Assembly (NCBI RefSeq): GCF_004762045.1
Contig: NZ_SJOM01000007.1
Span: forward strand, 3,421,906-3,485,905
Direction: 5' to 3'
Source: Mycobacterium sp. DL99
GTDB lineage: Bacteria; Actinomycetota; Actinomycetes; Mycobacteriales; Mycobacteriaceae
Length of the DNA stretch: 64,000 bases
Part shown: positions 8,276-16,104 of the stretch, in pieces
Numbering within the stretch: the first letter of the stretch is position 1
Layout of the letters: every line of letters begins with the position of its first letter
Notes under the pieces: generated by a model
The model's input: only the letters and a program-made list of their open reading frames with translations
Told to the model about the DNA's origin: nothing
Database searches by the model: none
Translations under genes and position numbers: made by a program

Positions 8276-10525
8276 ATGACGGTCGACCAATGGCAGCCCA
8301 CCGCCTGCATCCTCTGCGAGTGCAACTGCGGGATCGTGGTCCAGACGGAAGACCGCGCCATCACCAAGATCCGGGGCGACAAGGACCACCCGGCGTCGCA
8401 GGGCTACACGTGCAACAAGGCACTGAGACTCGACCACTACCAGAGCAACGCCAACCGGCTGACCTCACCGCTACGCCGTCGTCCTGACGGCAGCTATGAG
8501 GAGATCGGCTGGGACACCGCCATTTCCGAGATCGCGGCCGGGTTCCTCGCCATCAGGGACGAGCACGGCGGGGACAAGATCTTCTACTACGGCGGTGGCG
8601 GGCAGGGCAATCACCTCGGCGGCGCGTACAGCGGGGCCTTCCTCAAGGCGATCGGATCGCGGTACCGGTCAAATGCCCTGGCGCAGGAGAAAACCGGTGA
8701 GGCGTGGGTCGATGCGCACCTCTACGGCGGGCATACCCGCGGTGAGTTCGAGCACGCCGAGGTCTCGGTGTTCGTGGGCAAGAACCCCTGGATGTCGCAG
8801 AGTTTCCCACGGGCCCGGGTGGTGCTCAACGAGATCGCCAAGGATCCGGGCCGCGCGATGATCGTCATCGACCCGGTGATCACCGACACCGCCAAGCTCG
8901 CCGACTTCCATCTGCGCGTCCGGCCGGGCACCGACGCCTGGTGCCTGGCCGCGATGGCCGCGGTGCTGGTGCAGGAAGACCTGTGCGACGAGGAATTTCT
9001 GGCCGCGCACGTCAACGGTGTCGAACCGGTCCGGGACGCGCTCCGGCAGGTGCCGATCGGCGACTATGCCGCACGGTGCGGTGTCGAGGAATCGCTGCTG
9101 CGCCAGGCAGTGCGCCGCATCGCCGCGGCCGGCAGCGTGGCGGTGTTCGAGGATCTCGGCATCCAGCAGGCCCCCAACAGCACCCTGTGTTCCTACCTCA
9201 ACAAGATGCTGTGGATCCTCACCGGAAACTTCGCAAAACCCGGTGGGCAGCACCTGCATTCGTCGTTCGCCCCGCTGTTCGGCTCGGGCGGGGTCGGCCG
9301 TAGTCCGGTCACCGGCGCCCCGGTGATCGCCGGCCTGGTGCCGTCAAATGCGGTACCCCAGGAGATCCTCACCGATCACCCCGACCGGTTCCGCGCCATG
9401 ATCGTCGAGAGCAGCAACCCGGCCCATTCGGTCGCCGATTCGGCGGCGGTGCGGGCGGCACTCGAATCACTCGAGCTACTGGTGGTCATCGATGTCGCGA
9501 TGACCGAGACGGCACGACTGGCCGACTATGTGCTGCCCGCCGCCAATCAGTTCGAGAAGCCCGAGGCGACGTTCTTCAATCTCGAATTCCCGCGCAACAA
9601 CTTCCATTTGCGCCACCCGTTGTTCGAGCCGCTGCCCGGAACCCTGCCCGAACCGGAGATCTGGGCACGCCTGGTCCGCGCCATCGGCACGGTCGACGAC
9701 GCCGAGCTGGACCCGTTGCGGCGCGCCGCCCGGGAGGGGCTGGACTCCTATGCCGCGGCGTTCCTCGGCGCGGTGGGCGCCAATCCCGGGCTCGGGCGGG
9801 TGCTGCCGTACGTGCTGTACGAGACGCTCGGACCGGTATTGCCGGACGGCCTGGCCGGGGCCGCGGCGCTGTGGGGCCTGGCCCAGAAGACCGCGATGAC
9901 CTACCCCGACGCGGTACGCCGTGCCGGGCACGCCGACGGCAACGCCTTGTTCGAGGCCATCCTTGCCCGCCGGTCCGGGCTCACGTTCAGCGTCCATGAA
10001 TATCCGGACGACTTCGCCCTGATCAGCCACCCGGACCACAAGATCGCGCTGGACATGCCCGAGATGCTCGACGCGGTCGGGGCGCTGCCGACCATGCCGA
10101 CGGCGCTGACCACCGAGGAGTTCCCCATGGTGCTGTCCGCGGGTGAGCGGCGCGCCTACACCGCCAACGACATCATCCGAGACCCGGGCTGGCGCAAGCG
10201 AGACACCAACGGCGCCTTGCGGATCAGCGTCGACGATGCCGAAACCATCGGACTGCACGACGGCGACCGGGCCAGGATCACGACGGCGGCGGGCAGCGCG
10301 GAGGCCACCGTGGAGATCAGCGACGCGATGCTGCCCGGGCACATCTCGCTACCCAACGGGTTCGGCGTGGATCACACCGACGGCGACGGGCGGGCCGTCG
10401 CGCCAGGGGTGGCACCCAACGAGCTCACCTCATCACAGTGGCGCGACGAGTACGCGGGCACACCGTGGCACAAGCACGTGCCCGCCCGGGTCGACCGGAT
10501 TCCGGTCGCCAGCGTGCCGGCCTGA
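8276..10525 (+). CDS. Molybdopterin-dependent oxidoreductase with 4Fe-4S cluster
   Basis: Large enzyme of 749 residues of the DMSO reductase/formate dehydrogenase family, with no Tat or Sec signal, so cytosolic. Cys11, Cys14, Cys18 and Cys46 form the N-terminal CxxCxxxC-x27-C cluster site. The bis-MGD binding domains follow (YGGGGQGNHLGG; VFVGKNPWMSQS; MIVIDPVITDTA; VIDVAMTETARLADYVLP), ending in the molydopterin-dinucleotide beta-barrel (PNGFGVDH). No Cys or selenocysteine is obvious at the Mo-ligand position, so the reaction cannot be assigned. It resembles Rv0197 from memory and is probably controlled by the upstream TetR gene. Confidence 0.87.
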   Translation: MTVDQWQPTACILCECNCGIVVQTEDRAITKIRGDKDHPASQGYTCNKALRLDHYQSNANRLTSPLRRRPDGSYEEIGWDTAISEIAAGFLAIRDEHGGDKIFYYGGGGQGNHLGGAYSGAFLKAIGSRYRSNALAQEKTGEAWVDAHLYGGHTRGEFEHAEVSVFVGKNPWMSQSFPRARVVLNEIAKDPGRAMIVIDPVITDTAKLADFHLRVRPGTDAWCLAAMAAVLVQEDLCDEEFLAAHVNGVEPVRDALRQVPIGDYAARCGVEESLLRQAVRRIAAAGSVAVFEDLGIQQAPNSTLCSYLNKMLWILTGNFAKPGGQHLHSSFAPLFGSGGVGRSPVTGAPVIAGLVPSNAVPQEILTDHPDRFRAMIVESSNPAHSVADSAAVRAALESLELLVVIDVAMTETARLADYVLPAANQFEKPEATFFNLEFPRNNFHLRHPLFEPLPGTLPEPEIWARLVRAIGTVDDAELDPLRRAAREGLDSYAAAFLGAVGANPGLGRVLPYVLYETLGPVLPDGLAGAAALWGLAQKTAMTYPDAVRRAGHADGNALFEAILARRSGLTFSVHEYPDDFALISHPDHKIALDMPEMLDAVGALPTMPTALTTEEFPMVLSAGERRAYTANDIIRDPGWRKRDTNGALRISVDDAETIGLHDGDRARITTAAGSAEATVEISDAMLPGHISLPNGFGVDHTDGDGRAVAPGVAPNELTSSQWRDEYAGTPWHKHVPARVDRIPVASVPA

Positions 10526-10543
10526 TCAGCCCGCCGTGGGCCG

Positions 10544-11125
10544 TCAGGGCAGGGGCGCGGGCGGGGCCGGAACCGGACCGGCCGGGCCGGCTACCGGAAC
10601 GGGACCACCAGGGCCGGCCGGCGCAACGGCGCCACCAGGGCCGACGGACGGAACCGGAGCGCCCGGTCCGGCGGACACCGGTGCCTCCCCCGTCGCCTGT
10701 GGCGCGATCGGAACGTTCGGACCGGGCACCTGGCCCGGCACGGGCGTGTTCATGCCGCGCTGCGCGAGCCCGAGTACCAGTGCTTCCTTGCCGCTGATCT
10801 CCTGGTTCTGCACGGCGTGCCACAGATCCTTGAGGTAGCTCAGATTGGGGGTTTCGGCTCCCTGTCCAGTGGGATCCATCGTCGCCCCCGGCGGCAGGGC
10901 ATCCGGGCTCGCCAGGTGAGGGGTTCCCACCGGGGCCGCGGCCGCCGGCGCTGCCGGATCTCCGGCCGCGGCCTGAGCCGCTAACCCGGGAGCAGGTGCC
11001 GGCGCAGGCGCGGGTGCTGGGTTGGCCGGCTCGGCAGCCGCCGCGGCGGCCATCGACAACGCGATGATTGGCCCTGACACACTCCACGCCAAGACGGACG
11101 TGAACCTTCGAATGTCGACACTCAT
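10544..11125 (-). CDS. Secreted Pro/Ala-rich protein, unknown function
   Basis: Exported protein of 193 residues. A Sec signal peptide (RRFTSVLAW followed by a hydrophobic core ending in AAAAAAEP) leads into a low-complexity PAPAPA stretch, a short conserved core with SYLKDLWHAVQNQEISGKEA and a Gly/Pro/Val-rich tail. No enzymatic motif is visible. GGAAGG lies about nine bases before the ATG at 11125. It is divergent from cyp125 and shares the promoter gap containing the KstR-like site at 11213, so a sterol link is possible. It could be an envelope structural protein. Confidence 0.75.
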   Translation of the reverse strand: MSVDIRRFTSVLAWSVSGPIIALSMAAAAAAEPANPAPAPAPAPAPGLAAQAAAGDPAAPAAAAPVGTPHLASPDALPPGATMDPTGQGAETPNLSYLKDLWHAVQNQEISGKEALVLGLAQRGMNTPVPGQVPGPNVPIAPQATGEAPVSAGPGAPVPSVGPGGAVAPAGPGGPVPVAGPAGPVPAPPAPLP

Positions 11126-11212
11126 CGCGTTGGCCTTCCTGCTGTTGCTCCAGGGACAGATGGTAACGCTGAGTGCATCGTTGCGCTCGTTCAATCGTTA
11201 CAGAGGACAAAT

Positions 11213-11226
11213 CGGAACACGTTCCA
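11213..11226. promoter_or_regulatory. KstR-like operator (one mismatch)
   Basis: CGGAACACGTTCCA keeps both half-sites (GGAAC/GTTCC) of TNNAACNNGTTNNA; only the first T is changed. It lies between the divergent secreted-protein gene and cyp125. Known cyp125 of M. tuberculosis belongs to the KstR regulon, which supports this site. Confidence 0.62.
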
Positions 11227-11332
11227 ATACCAACGATGTCGGAGTTTCCGAAACCCACTCCATGGGGCCCCACCTGTGGTGTAGCAATGGCTTACGCCAC
11301 TACACAACGTCGTCGCGAGGAGTGCCCACGTC

Positions 11333-12580
11333 ATGCCGACTCTGAATCTTCCACCCGGATTCGACTTCACCGATCCCGATATCTACGCCGAACGGCTGCC
11401 TGTCGAGGAACTCGCGGAGATGCGCAAGCTGGCTCCGATCTGGTGGAACGAACAGCCGGTGGGCCAAGGGGGGTTCGACGACGGCGGGTTCTGGGTCGTC
11501 ACCAAGCACAAGGACGTCAAAGAGGTGTCGCTTCGCAGTGACGTGTTCTCCAGCCAGGAGAAGACAGCCCTGCCGCGCTATCGGGAGGGCACCGTCCAGC
11601 AGCAGATCGACCAGGGCAAGTTCGTGATGCTGAACATGGACGCCCCGCATCACACGCACCTGCGCAAGATCATCTCGCGGGCCTTCACACCACGGGCGGT
11701 CGAACGCCTGCGCGCCGACCTGGCCGAGCGGGCCCGCGCGATCGTGGAGGCGGCCGCCGCCGAAGGCTCCGGGGATTTCGTCGAGCAGGTGTCGTGCGAA
11801 CTGCCGCTGCAGGCGATCGCAGGACTCATGGGTGTGCCGCAGGAGGACCGCAAGAAACTGTTCGACTGGTCCAATCAGATGGTCGGAGACCAGGACCCGG
11901 AGTTCGCGTCCAACGATGCGATCAGCGCCTCGGTCGAGTTGATCATGTACGGGATGCAGATGGCGGCCGAGCGGACGAAGAACCCCGGCGAGGATCTGGT
12001 CTCCAAGCTCCTGGAGGCCGACGTGGAGGGGCACAAGCTCTCCGACGACGAGTTCGGTTTCTTCGTCATCCTGCTCGCGGTGGCGGGTAACGAGACGACC
12101 CGCAACTCGATCACCCAGGGAATGATGGCGTTTGCCGATCACCCCGACCAATGGGAGTTGTTCAAGCGGGAGCGCCCCGGCACCGCCGCTGACGAGATCG
12201 TGCGGTGGGCCACCCCGGTGACGTCATTCCAGCGCACCGCGTTGGAGGACACCGAACTCGCCGGTGTGCCGATCAAGAAGGGCCAGCGGGTGGTGATGTT
12301 CTACCGCTCGGCGAATTTCGACGAGGACGTGTTCGACGACCCGTACAGCTTCAACATCTTGCGTGATCCCAACCCGCACGTGGGTTTCGGTGGCACCGGG
12401 GCGCACTACTGCATCGGCGCCAACCTCGCCAGGATGACCATTGACCTGATCTTCAATGCGATCGCCGACGTGATGCCCGACCTGACCCCGATCTCGGCGC
12501 CGGAACGGCTGCGGTCGGGCTGGCTGAACGGTATCAAGCATTGGCAGGTGGATTACCGCGGCCACTCGGATAGTCGATGA
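11333..12580 (+). CDS. cyp125: Cytochrome P450 CYP125 family, steroid C26/27-hydroxylase
   Basis: Cytosolic P450 of 415 residues that I recognise as CYP125-like: LPPGFDFTDPDIYAERLPV at the start, AVAGNETTRN in the I helix, DEIVRW for the ExxR helix region, and the heme loop GFGGTGAHYCIG with Cys360 as heme ligand. CYP125 oxidises the terminal methyl of cholesterol or cholest-4-en-3-one to begin side-chain degradation. The N-terminus is shorter than in M. tuberculosis CYP125. GCGAGGAG lies about ten bases before the ATG at 11333. The KstR-like site upstream agrees with the known regulon. It stands alone, without other cholesterol genes beside it, so it may be a second copy. Confidence 0.9.
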   Translation: MPTLNLPPGFDFTDPDIYAERLPVEELAEMRKLAPIWWNEQPVGQGGFDDGGFWVVTKHKDVKEVSLRSDVFSSQEKTALPRYREGTVQQQIDQGKFVMLNMDAPHHTHLRKIISRAFTPRAVERLRADLAERARAIVEAAAAEGSGDFVEQVSCELPLQAIAGLMGVPQEDRKKLFDWSNQMVGDQDPEFASNDAISASVELIMYGMQMAAERTKNPGEDLVSKLLEADVEGHKLSDDEFGFFVILLAVAGNETTRNSITQGMMAFADHPDQWELFKRERPGTAADEIVRWATPVTSFQRTALEDTELAGVPIKKGQRVVMFYRSANFDEDVFDDPYSFNILRDPNPHVGFGGTGAHYCIGANLARMTIDLIFNAIADVMPDLTPISAPERLRSGWLNGIKHWQVDYRGHSDSR

Positions 12581-12857
12581 TGGATCGCCAGTAGTCCTCC
12601 GGGATTTCGGTGTTCGACCGCAGCACGATCGCCAGACCGGTTGCCATCGCGATGCCGAGTAGGCCGAGCCACAGGCCGGCAAGCGCGATCGCGATCCAGA
12701 GCACCGTTGTCAGCGTGGGCCACGGCGACGCCAAAGCGAGCACCGGCGCGAAGAAGAACCCCGTGCCGATGTAGGCGGCCGACCCGGCCCGGTCGGCCGC
12801 CATCACGAAGTGCAGCCAACGCGGTATCGACTGGGGCGACTGAGGTGGCTTACACAT
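12534..12857 (-). CDS. Small membrane protein, unknown function
   Basis: Protein of 107 residues with two strong hydrophobic stretches (TGFFFAPVLALASPW; LWIAIALAGLWLGLLGIAMA) and a basic/polar N-terminus. AAGGAGG followed by CAAGG precedes the ATG at 12857, which is preferred to the one at 12887. Its 3' end overlaps the last 47 bases of convergent cyp125. It is divergent from the XRE regulator at 12948. No family is recognised. Confidence 0.65.
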   Translation of the reverse strand: MCKPPQSPQSIPRWLHFVMAADRAGSAAYIGTGFFFAPVLALASPWPTLTTVLWIAIALAGLWLGLLGIAMATGLAIVLRSNTEIPEDYWRSIIDYPSGRGNPPANA

Positions 12858-12947
12858 CCTTGCCTCCTTGGTAGGGACGTACTCCACGGTGACGCGGATC
12901 AGGTAGCCACTGCAATTACCCTTGAGGTAGTGGTTATCTCGCGTCGT

Positions 12948-13739
12948 GTGAGTGAGACTCGGACGGTGACGAGTGCGACGACCCAGACACCCATCGGCTC
13001 ACTGATGCGCGACTGGCGGTTGCGCCGCCGGATCAGTCAACTCGACCTGGCCATCGAAGCCGATGTGTCGGCGCGTCACCTCAGCTTCATCGAGACGGGG
13101 CGCTCGGTGCCGAGTCGGACCATGGTTCTGCGGCTTGCCGAAGCCCTCGAGGTGCCGCTACGAGACCAGAACCAACTGCTGCTGGCCGCCGGACTGGCAC
13201 CGGTATACGCCGAACGCAGGCTGGACGATCCCGAGATGACCGCCGTGCGCGACGGCGTAACCCAGGTTTTGGACGCCTACGACCCGTTTCCCTGCGTGGT
13301 CGTCGATCGCACCTGGAACCTGTTGCAGGCCAACGCCGGTACCGCGGTCATGTTGGACGGCGTCGCACCGCATCTACTGGCCCAGCCCAATGCGCTTCGG
13401 ATCACCCTGCATCCCGAGGGCATGGCCCCGCGCATCCGAAATCTGGCGGAATGGCGCCACCATCTGATCAGCCGGCTGCGCCGCGAGGTCACAGTGAGCG
13501 GATCAGCCGAACTGGCCGGCCTCCTCGCCGAGGTCGAGTCCTACCCGGGAGGCATGGAACCGGTCCGCGATCTCGGCGGAGTGGTGGTTCCACTGGAACT
13601 GACCTCGCCTCACGGCACCGTGCTGACCTTCCTGAGCACCGTCACGACGTTCGGCACCGCGCTGGACCTCACCGCCGCGGAGCTGAGCATCGAGGCATTT
13701 CTGCCGGCGGACGCCGAGACCGCCGCCGCACTGCGCTGA
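12948..13739 (+). CDS. XRE-family regulator with MmyB-like ligand domain
   Basis: Transcription factor of 263 residues. An N-terminal helix-turn-helix (SQLDLAIEADVSARHLSFIE, residues about 29-48) is followed by an MmyB-type ligand-binding PAS-like domain (YDPFPCVVVDRTWNLLQANA; LEVESYPGGMEPV region). Such proteins often repress a divergent or adjacent oxidoreductase gene; the divergent gene here encodes a small membrane protein (12857). TATCTC ends seven bases before the GTG at 12948, so a leaderless transcript is likely and this start is favoured over GTG 12930. Confidence 0.82.
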   Translation: MSETRTVTSATTQTPIGSLMRDWRLRRRISQLDLAIEADVSARHLSFIETGRSVPSRTMVLRLAEALEVPLRDQNQLLLAAGLAPVYAERRLDDPEMTAVRDGVTQVLDAYDPFPCVVVDRTWNLLQANAGTAVMLDGVAPHLLAQPNALRITLHPEGMAPRIRNLAEWRHHLISRLRREVTVSGSAELAGLLAEVESYPGGMEPVRDLGGVVVPLELTSPHGTVLTFLSTVTTFGTALDLTAAELSIEAFLPADAETAAALR

Positions 13740-13744
13740 TCGCC

Positions 13745-13759
13745 AGTGGTCTTACCACT
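13745..13759. promoter_or_regulatory. FadR/GntR-type operator
   Basis: AGTGGT-CTT-ACCACT is a perfect palindrome and carries the TGGTNNNACCA core of FadR-subfamily operators. It lies 34 bases before the GntR-family gene at 13794, so autoregulation of the regulator/hydroxylase operon is likely. Confidence 0.75.
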
Positions 13760-13793
13760 TGACCTCTGACCGTCGGACAGGCAACATGGCCGC

Positions 13794-14516
13794 ATGGCGC
13801 TACAACCGGTCAACCGCCGATCCGTACCCGAGGACGTCTTCGAGCAGATCGTTGCCGAAGTGCTCAGCGGCGAGATGCAGCCCGGCGAACCGCTACCCAG
13901 CGAACGCCGCCTGGCCGAGGTGCTCGGGGTGTCCCGCCCGGCCGTACGCGAGGCGATCAAGCGACTGACCGAGGCCGGCCTGGTAGAGGTTCGGCAAGGC
14001 GACTCCACCACAGTGCGGGACTTCCGCAAGCATGCCGGCCTCGACCTGTTGCCCCGACTGCTGTTGCGCGCAGGCGAACTCGACGTCAGCGTGGTCCGCA
14101 GCATCCTGGAAACCCGCCTGCACAACGGCCCCAAGGTCGCCGAGCTGGCCGCCGAGCGAGCCCAGGCCGATCTCACAGCCCAACTCGGCCGCACCGTGGA
14201 TGCCTTGGCGGCCGAACCGGATCCGGTGGAAAAGCAGCGCCAGGCGCTCACCTTCTGGGACCAGGTTGTCGACGGAGCGGACTCGATCGCATTCCGCTTG
14301 ATGTACAACACCCTTCGGCAGACCTACGAGCCCGCGCTGCCGGCGTTGGCCACCATGATGGCCGCCGAGGTCGGCCGTCCGGACGCCTACCGGCGGATCG
14401 TGGAGGCAATCGAAGCGGGTGACCCGGCGGCTGCCCGCGCGGCCGCTCAGGACCTGCTGGAACCGGCCACCAACGCGCTCATGGGCGCCCTCGAGGCAGT
14501 GGAGGAAAACCGATGA
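13794..14516 (+). CDS. GntR/FadR family transcriptional regulator
   Basis: Regulator of 240 residues with an N-terminal winged helix (LPSERRLAEVLGVSRPAVREAI, residues about 36-57, then a wing with VEVRQGDSTTVRD) and an all-helical FCD-like effector domain. FadR relatives in mycobacteria sense acyl-CoAs or small acids, but this ligand is unknown. The ATG at 13794 follows an operator-like palindrome at 13745-13759. The downstream fatty acid hydroxylase starts inside its stop codon (ATGA at 14513), so the pair is one operon and lipid-linked control is likely. Confidence 0.87.
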   Translation: MALQPVNRRSVPEDVFEQIVAEVLSGEMQPGEPLPSERRLAEVLGVSRPAVREAIKRLTEAGLVEVRQGDSTTVRDFRKHAGLDLLPRLLLRAGELDVSVVRSILETRLHNGPKVAELAAERAQADLTAQLGRTVDALAAEPDPVEKQRQALTFWDQVVDGADSIAFRLMYNTLRQTYEPALPALATMMAAEVGRPDAYRRIVEAIEAGDPAAARAAAQDLLEPATNALMGALEAVEENR

Positions 14517-15169
14517 CGCGCAACGTTTTCACATTGGGTGACGCGGCACGGGAGTTCGTCAGACACCCCTCCCCCTGGATGCTCGGCACCGCGCTTGTCG
14601 GCAGCGTCGCCGCGCGGTGCGCGGCCGGGGACTGGCAATTCACCGATGTACTCGTGCCCGCAGGGATGCTCGCGGCATTTCCGTTCTTCGAATGGATCGT
14701 CCACGTTCTCGTACTGCACTGGCGGCCAAGGAGGTTCGGCCGGATCACACTGGATTCAGTGCTGGCCCGTGATCACCGCCTGCACCACGTCGACCCGCGC
14801 GACATCCCGCTGATCTTCATACCGTGGCGGGCTCTGCTGTGGATCCTGCCCGTCGCAGTGGCCGTCGCGCTGCTGGCATTCCCTCGCCTCGGCCTGGGAC
14901 TGACATTCCTGTCGGTCGTGACGGTGCTGGGTCTGTCCTACGAGTGGTGTCACTATCTGATCCATAGCGACTACAAGCCGAAAACCCGTGTGTACCGCGC
15001 GGTTTGGCGTAACCACCGCCAGCACCACTACAAGAACGAGCACTACTGGTTCACGGTCACCACCGCCGGAACCGCCGACCGCGCACTGGGGACCTACCCC
15101 GACCCGGCGACGGTGCCGGCCTCACCGACGTCGAAGAACCTGCACGCGGCTACGCCTGCACGACAATAG
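14513..15169 (+). CDS. Fatty acid hydroxylase / sterol desaturase superfamily protein
   Basis: Integral-membrane di-iron enzyme of 218 residues. Three membrane stretches (residues about 20-35, 42-62, 100-145) surround the His clusters DHRLHHVD, CHYLIHSDY and NHRQHHYKNEHYWF, which supply the eight-His metal site of the family. Members hydroxylate acyl chains, sterols or carotenoids; the lipid here is unknown. It is coupled by a four-base overlap to the GntR regulator and is convergent with the L,D-transpeptidase (20-base overlap of the 3' ends). Confidence 0.85.
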   Translation: MTRNVFTLGDAAREFVRHPSPWMLGTALVGSVAARCAAGDWQFTDVLVPAGMLAAFPFFEWIVHVLVLHWRPRRFGRITLDSVLARDHRLHHVDPRDIPLIFIPWRALLWILPVAVAVALLAFPRLGLGLTFLSVVTVLGLSYEWCHYLIHSDYKPKTRVYRAVWRNHRQHHYKNEHYWFTVTTAGTADRALGTYPDPATVPASPTSKNLHAATPARQ

Positions 15170-15929
15170 GATCACCCAGGTGCACGGTGTTGAAGTACCA
15201 ATCGGCGTTGTCAGGGCTCAAATTGATGCAGCCGTGGCTGACGTTCGCATATCCCTGGGATCCCACCGACCAGGGGGCTCCATGCACGTAGACACCACCC
15301 CAAGTCACGCGGACCGCGTCGTACACGGTCAGCTTGTACCCCTCAGGGTCGCTCAGCGGAATCCCGATGGTTCGCGAATCCATCACCACGACAGGCTCTT
15401 TGGACAATGCGCTGAAGGTGCCGATCGGTGTCGGGTGCTTGGGCTTGCCCATCGAGGCCGGCATGGTACGGGCCACCGCGCCGTCGATGCTGACGGTAAA
15501 CGTGTGAGCGTCGATGTCGGCGACGCCGAGCACCTCGGCCCCGGTCTCGAAGCTGGTCTTGGCGCCGCCCGCCGACACGGAGATCTTCGAGTGAGCCGGC
15601 CACAACTGATCGGGCTTCCACTGCATCACGTCATCGCTGAGCCAGGTGAATGTGCCTGTGGGAGTGTGCGGTGAGCTGATCTGCAAGCTGCGCTGTGCCG
15701 CGCTGCGGTCGGTCACCGGGTTGTCGAAAGTCACGGTCAGCGGCATGGCGACACCGACCACCGAACCGGCGGCAGGCTCGATCGTCGCCCCAGGCTCGGG
15801 CGTGCTCACCGCAGCCGATGCGACATTGACCGTGCTCGCCGCGGCCAAGGTGGCGACACCGATCGCCGCAAACACTTTCAGTACCGACGCTCGAACGGTT
15901 CCGAATGACGACGATGGGGCGCTCAGCAT
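15150..15929 (-). CDS. L,D-transpeptidase, LdtMt1-like
   Basis: Exported cell-wall enzyme of 259 residues making 3-3 crosslinks in peptidoglycan. After an N-terminal signal or anchor (VLKVFAAIGVATLAAASTV), there is an Ig-like domain (about residues 50-125) and a YkuD catalytic domain with the HG motif in VYVHGAPWS and the catalytic Cys in SHGCINLSP. Length and domain order match LdtMt1 (Rv0116c, 251 residues) rather than the longer LdtMt2. The ATG at 15929 is chosen as the signal peptide follows directly; upstream in-frame ATGs (16022, 16031) would add a basic leader. Confidence 0.88.
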   Translation of the reverse strand: MLSAPSSSFGTVRASVLKVFAAIGVATLAAASTVNVASAAVSTPEPGATIEPAAGSVVGVAMPLTVTFDNPVTDRSAAQRSLQISSPHTPTGTFTWLSDDVMQWKPDQLWPAHSKISVSAGGAKTSFETGAEVLGVADIDAHTFTVSIDGAVARTMPASMGKPKHPTPIGTFSALSKEPVVVMDSRTIGIPLSDPEGYKLTVYDAVRVTWGGVYVHGAPWSVGSQGYANVSHGCINLSPDNADWYFNTVHLGDPIVVQA

Positions 15930-16104
15930 TCCACCAGTGTAGGTGCTCGCCGGGACTGTACCTTTCAGGCGCAGCGTGACGGCGGCGAATCGGTGTCGGC
16001 GGTAGCGCGATGAGTTGCCCATGGTGAACACATCGACGCGATGCGTCAGAACGTTTCACCGCAGCATTGACGAACTCGCGCGGATCTCAGCAACGTCACA
16101 GCGA

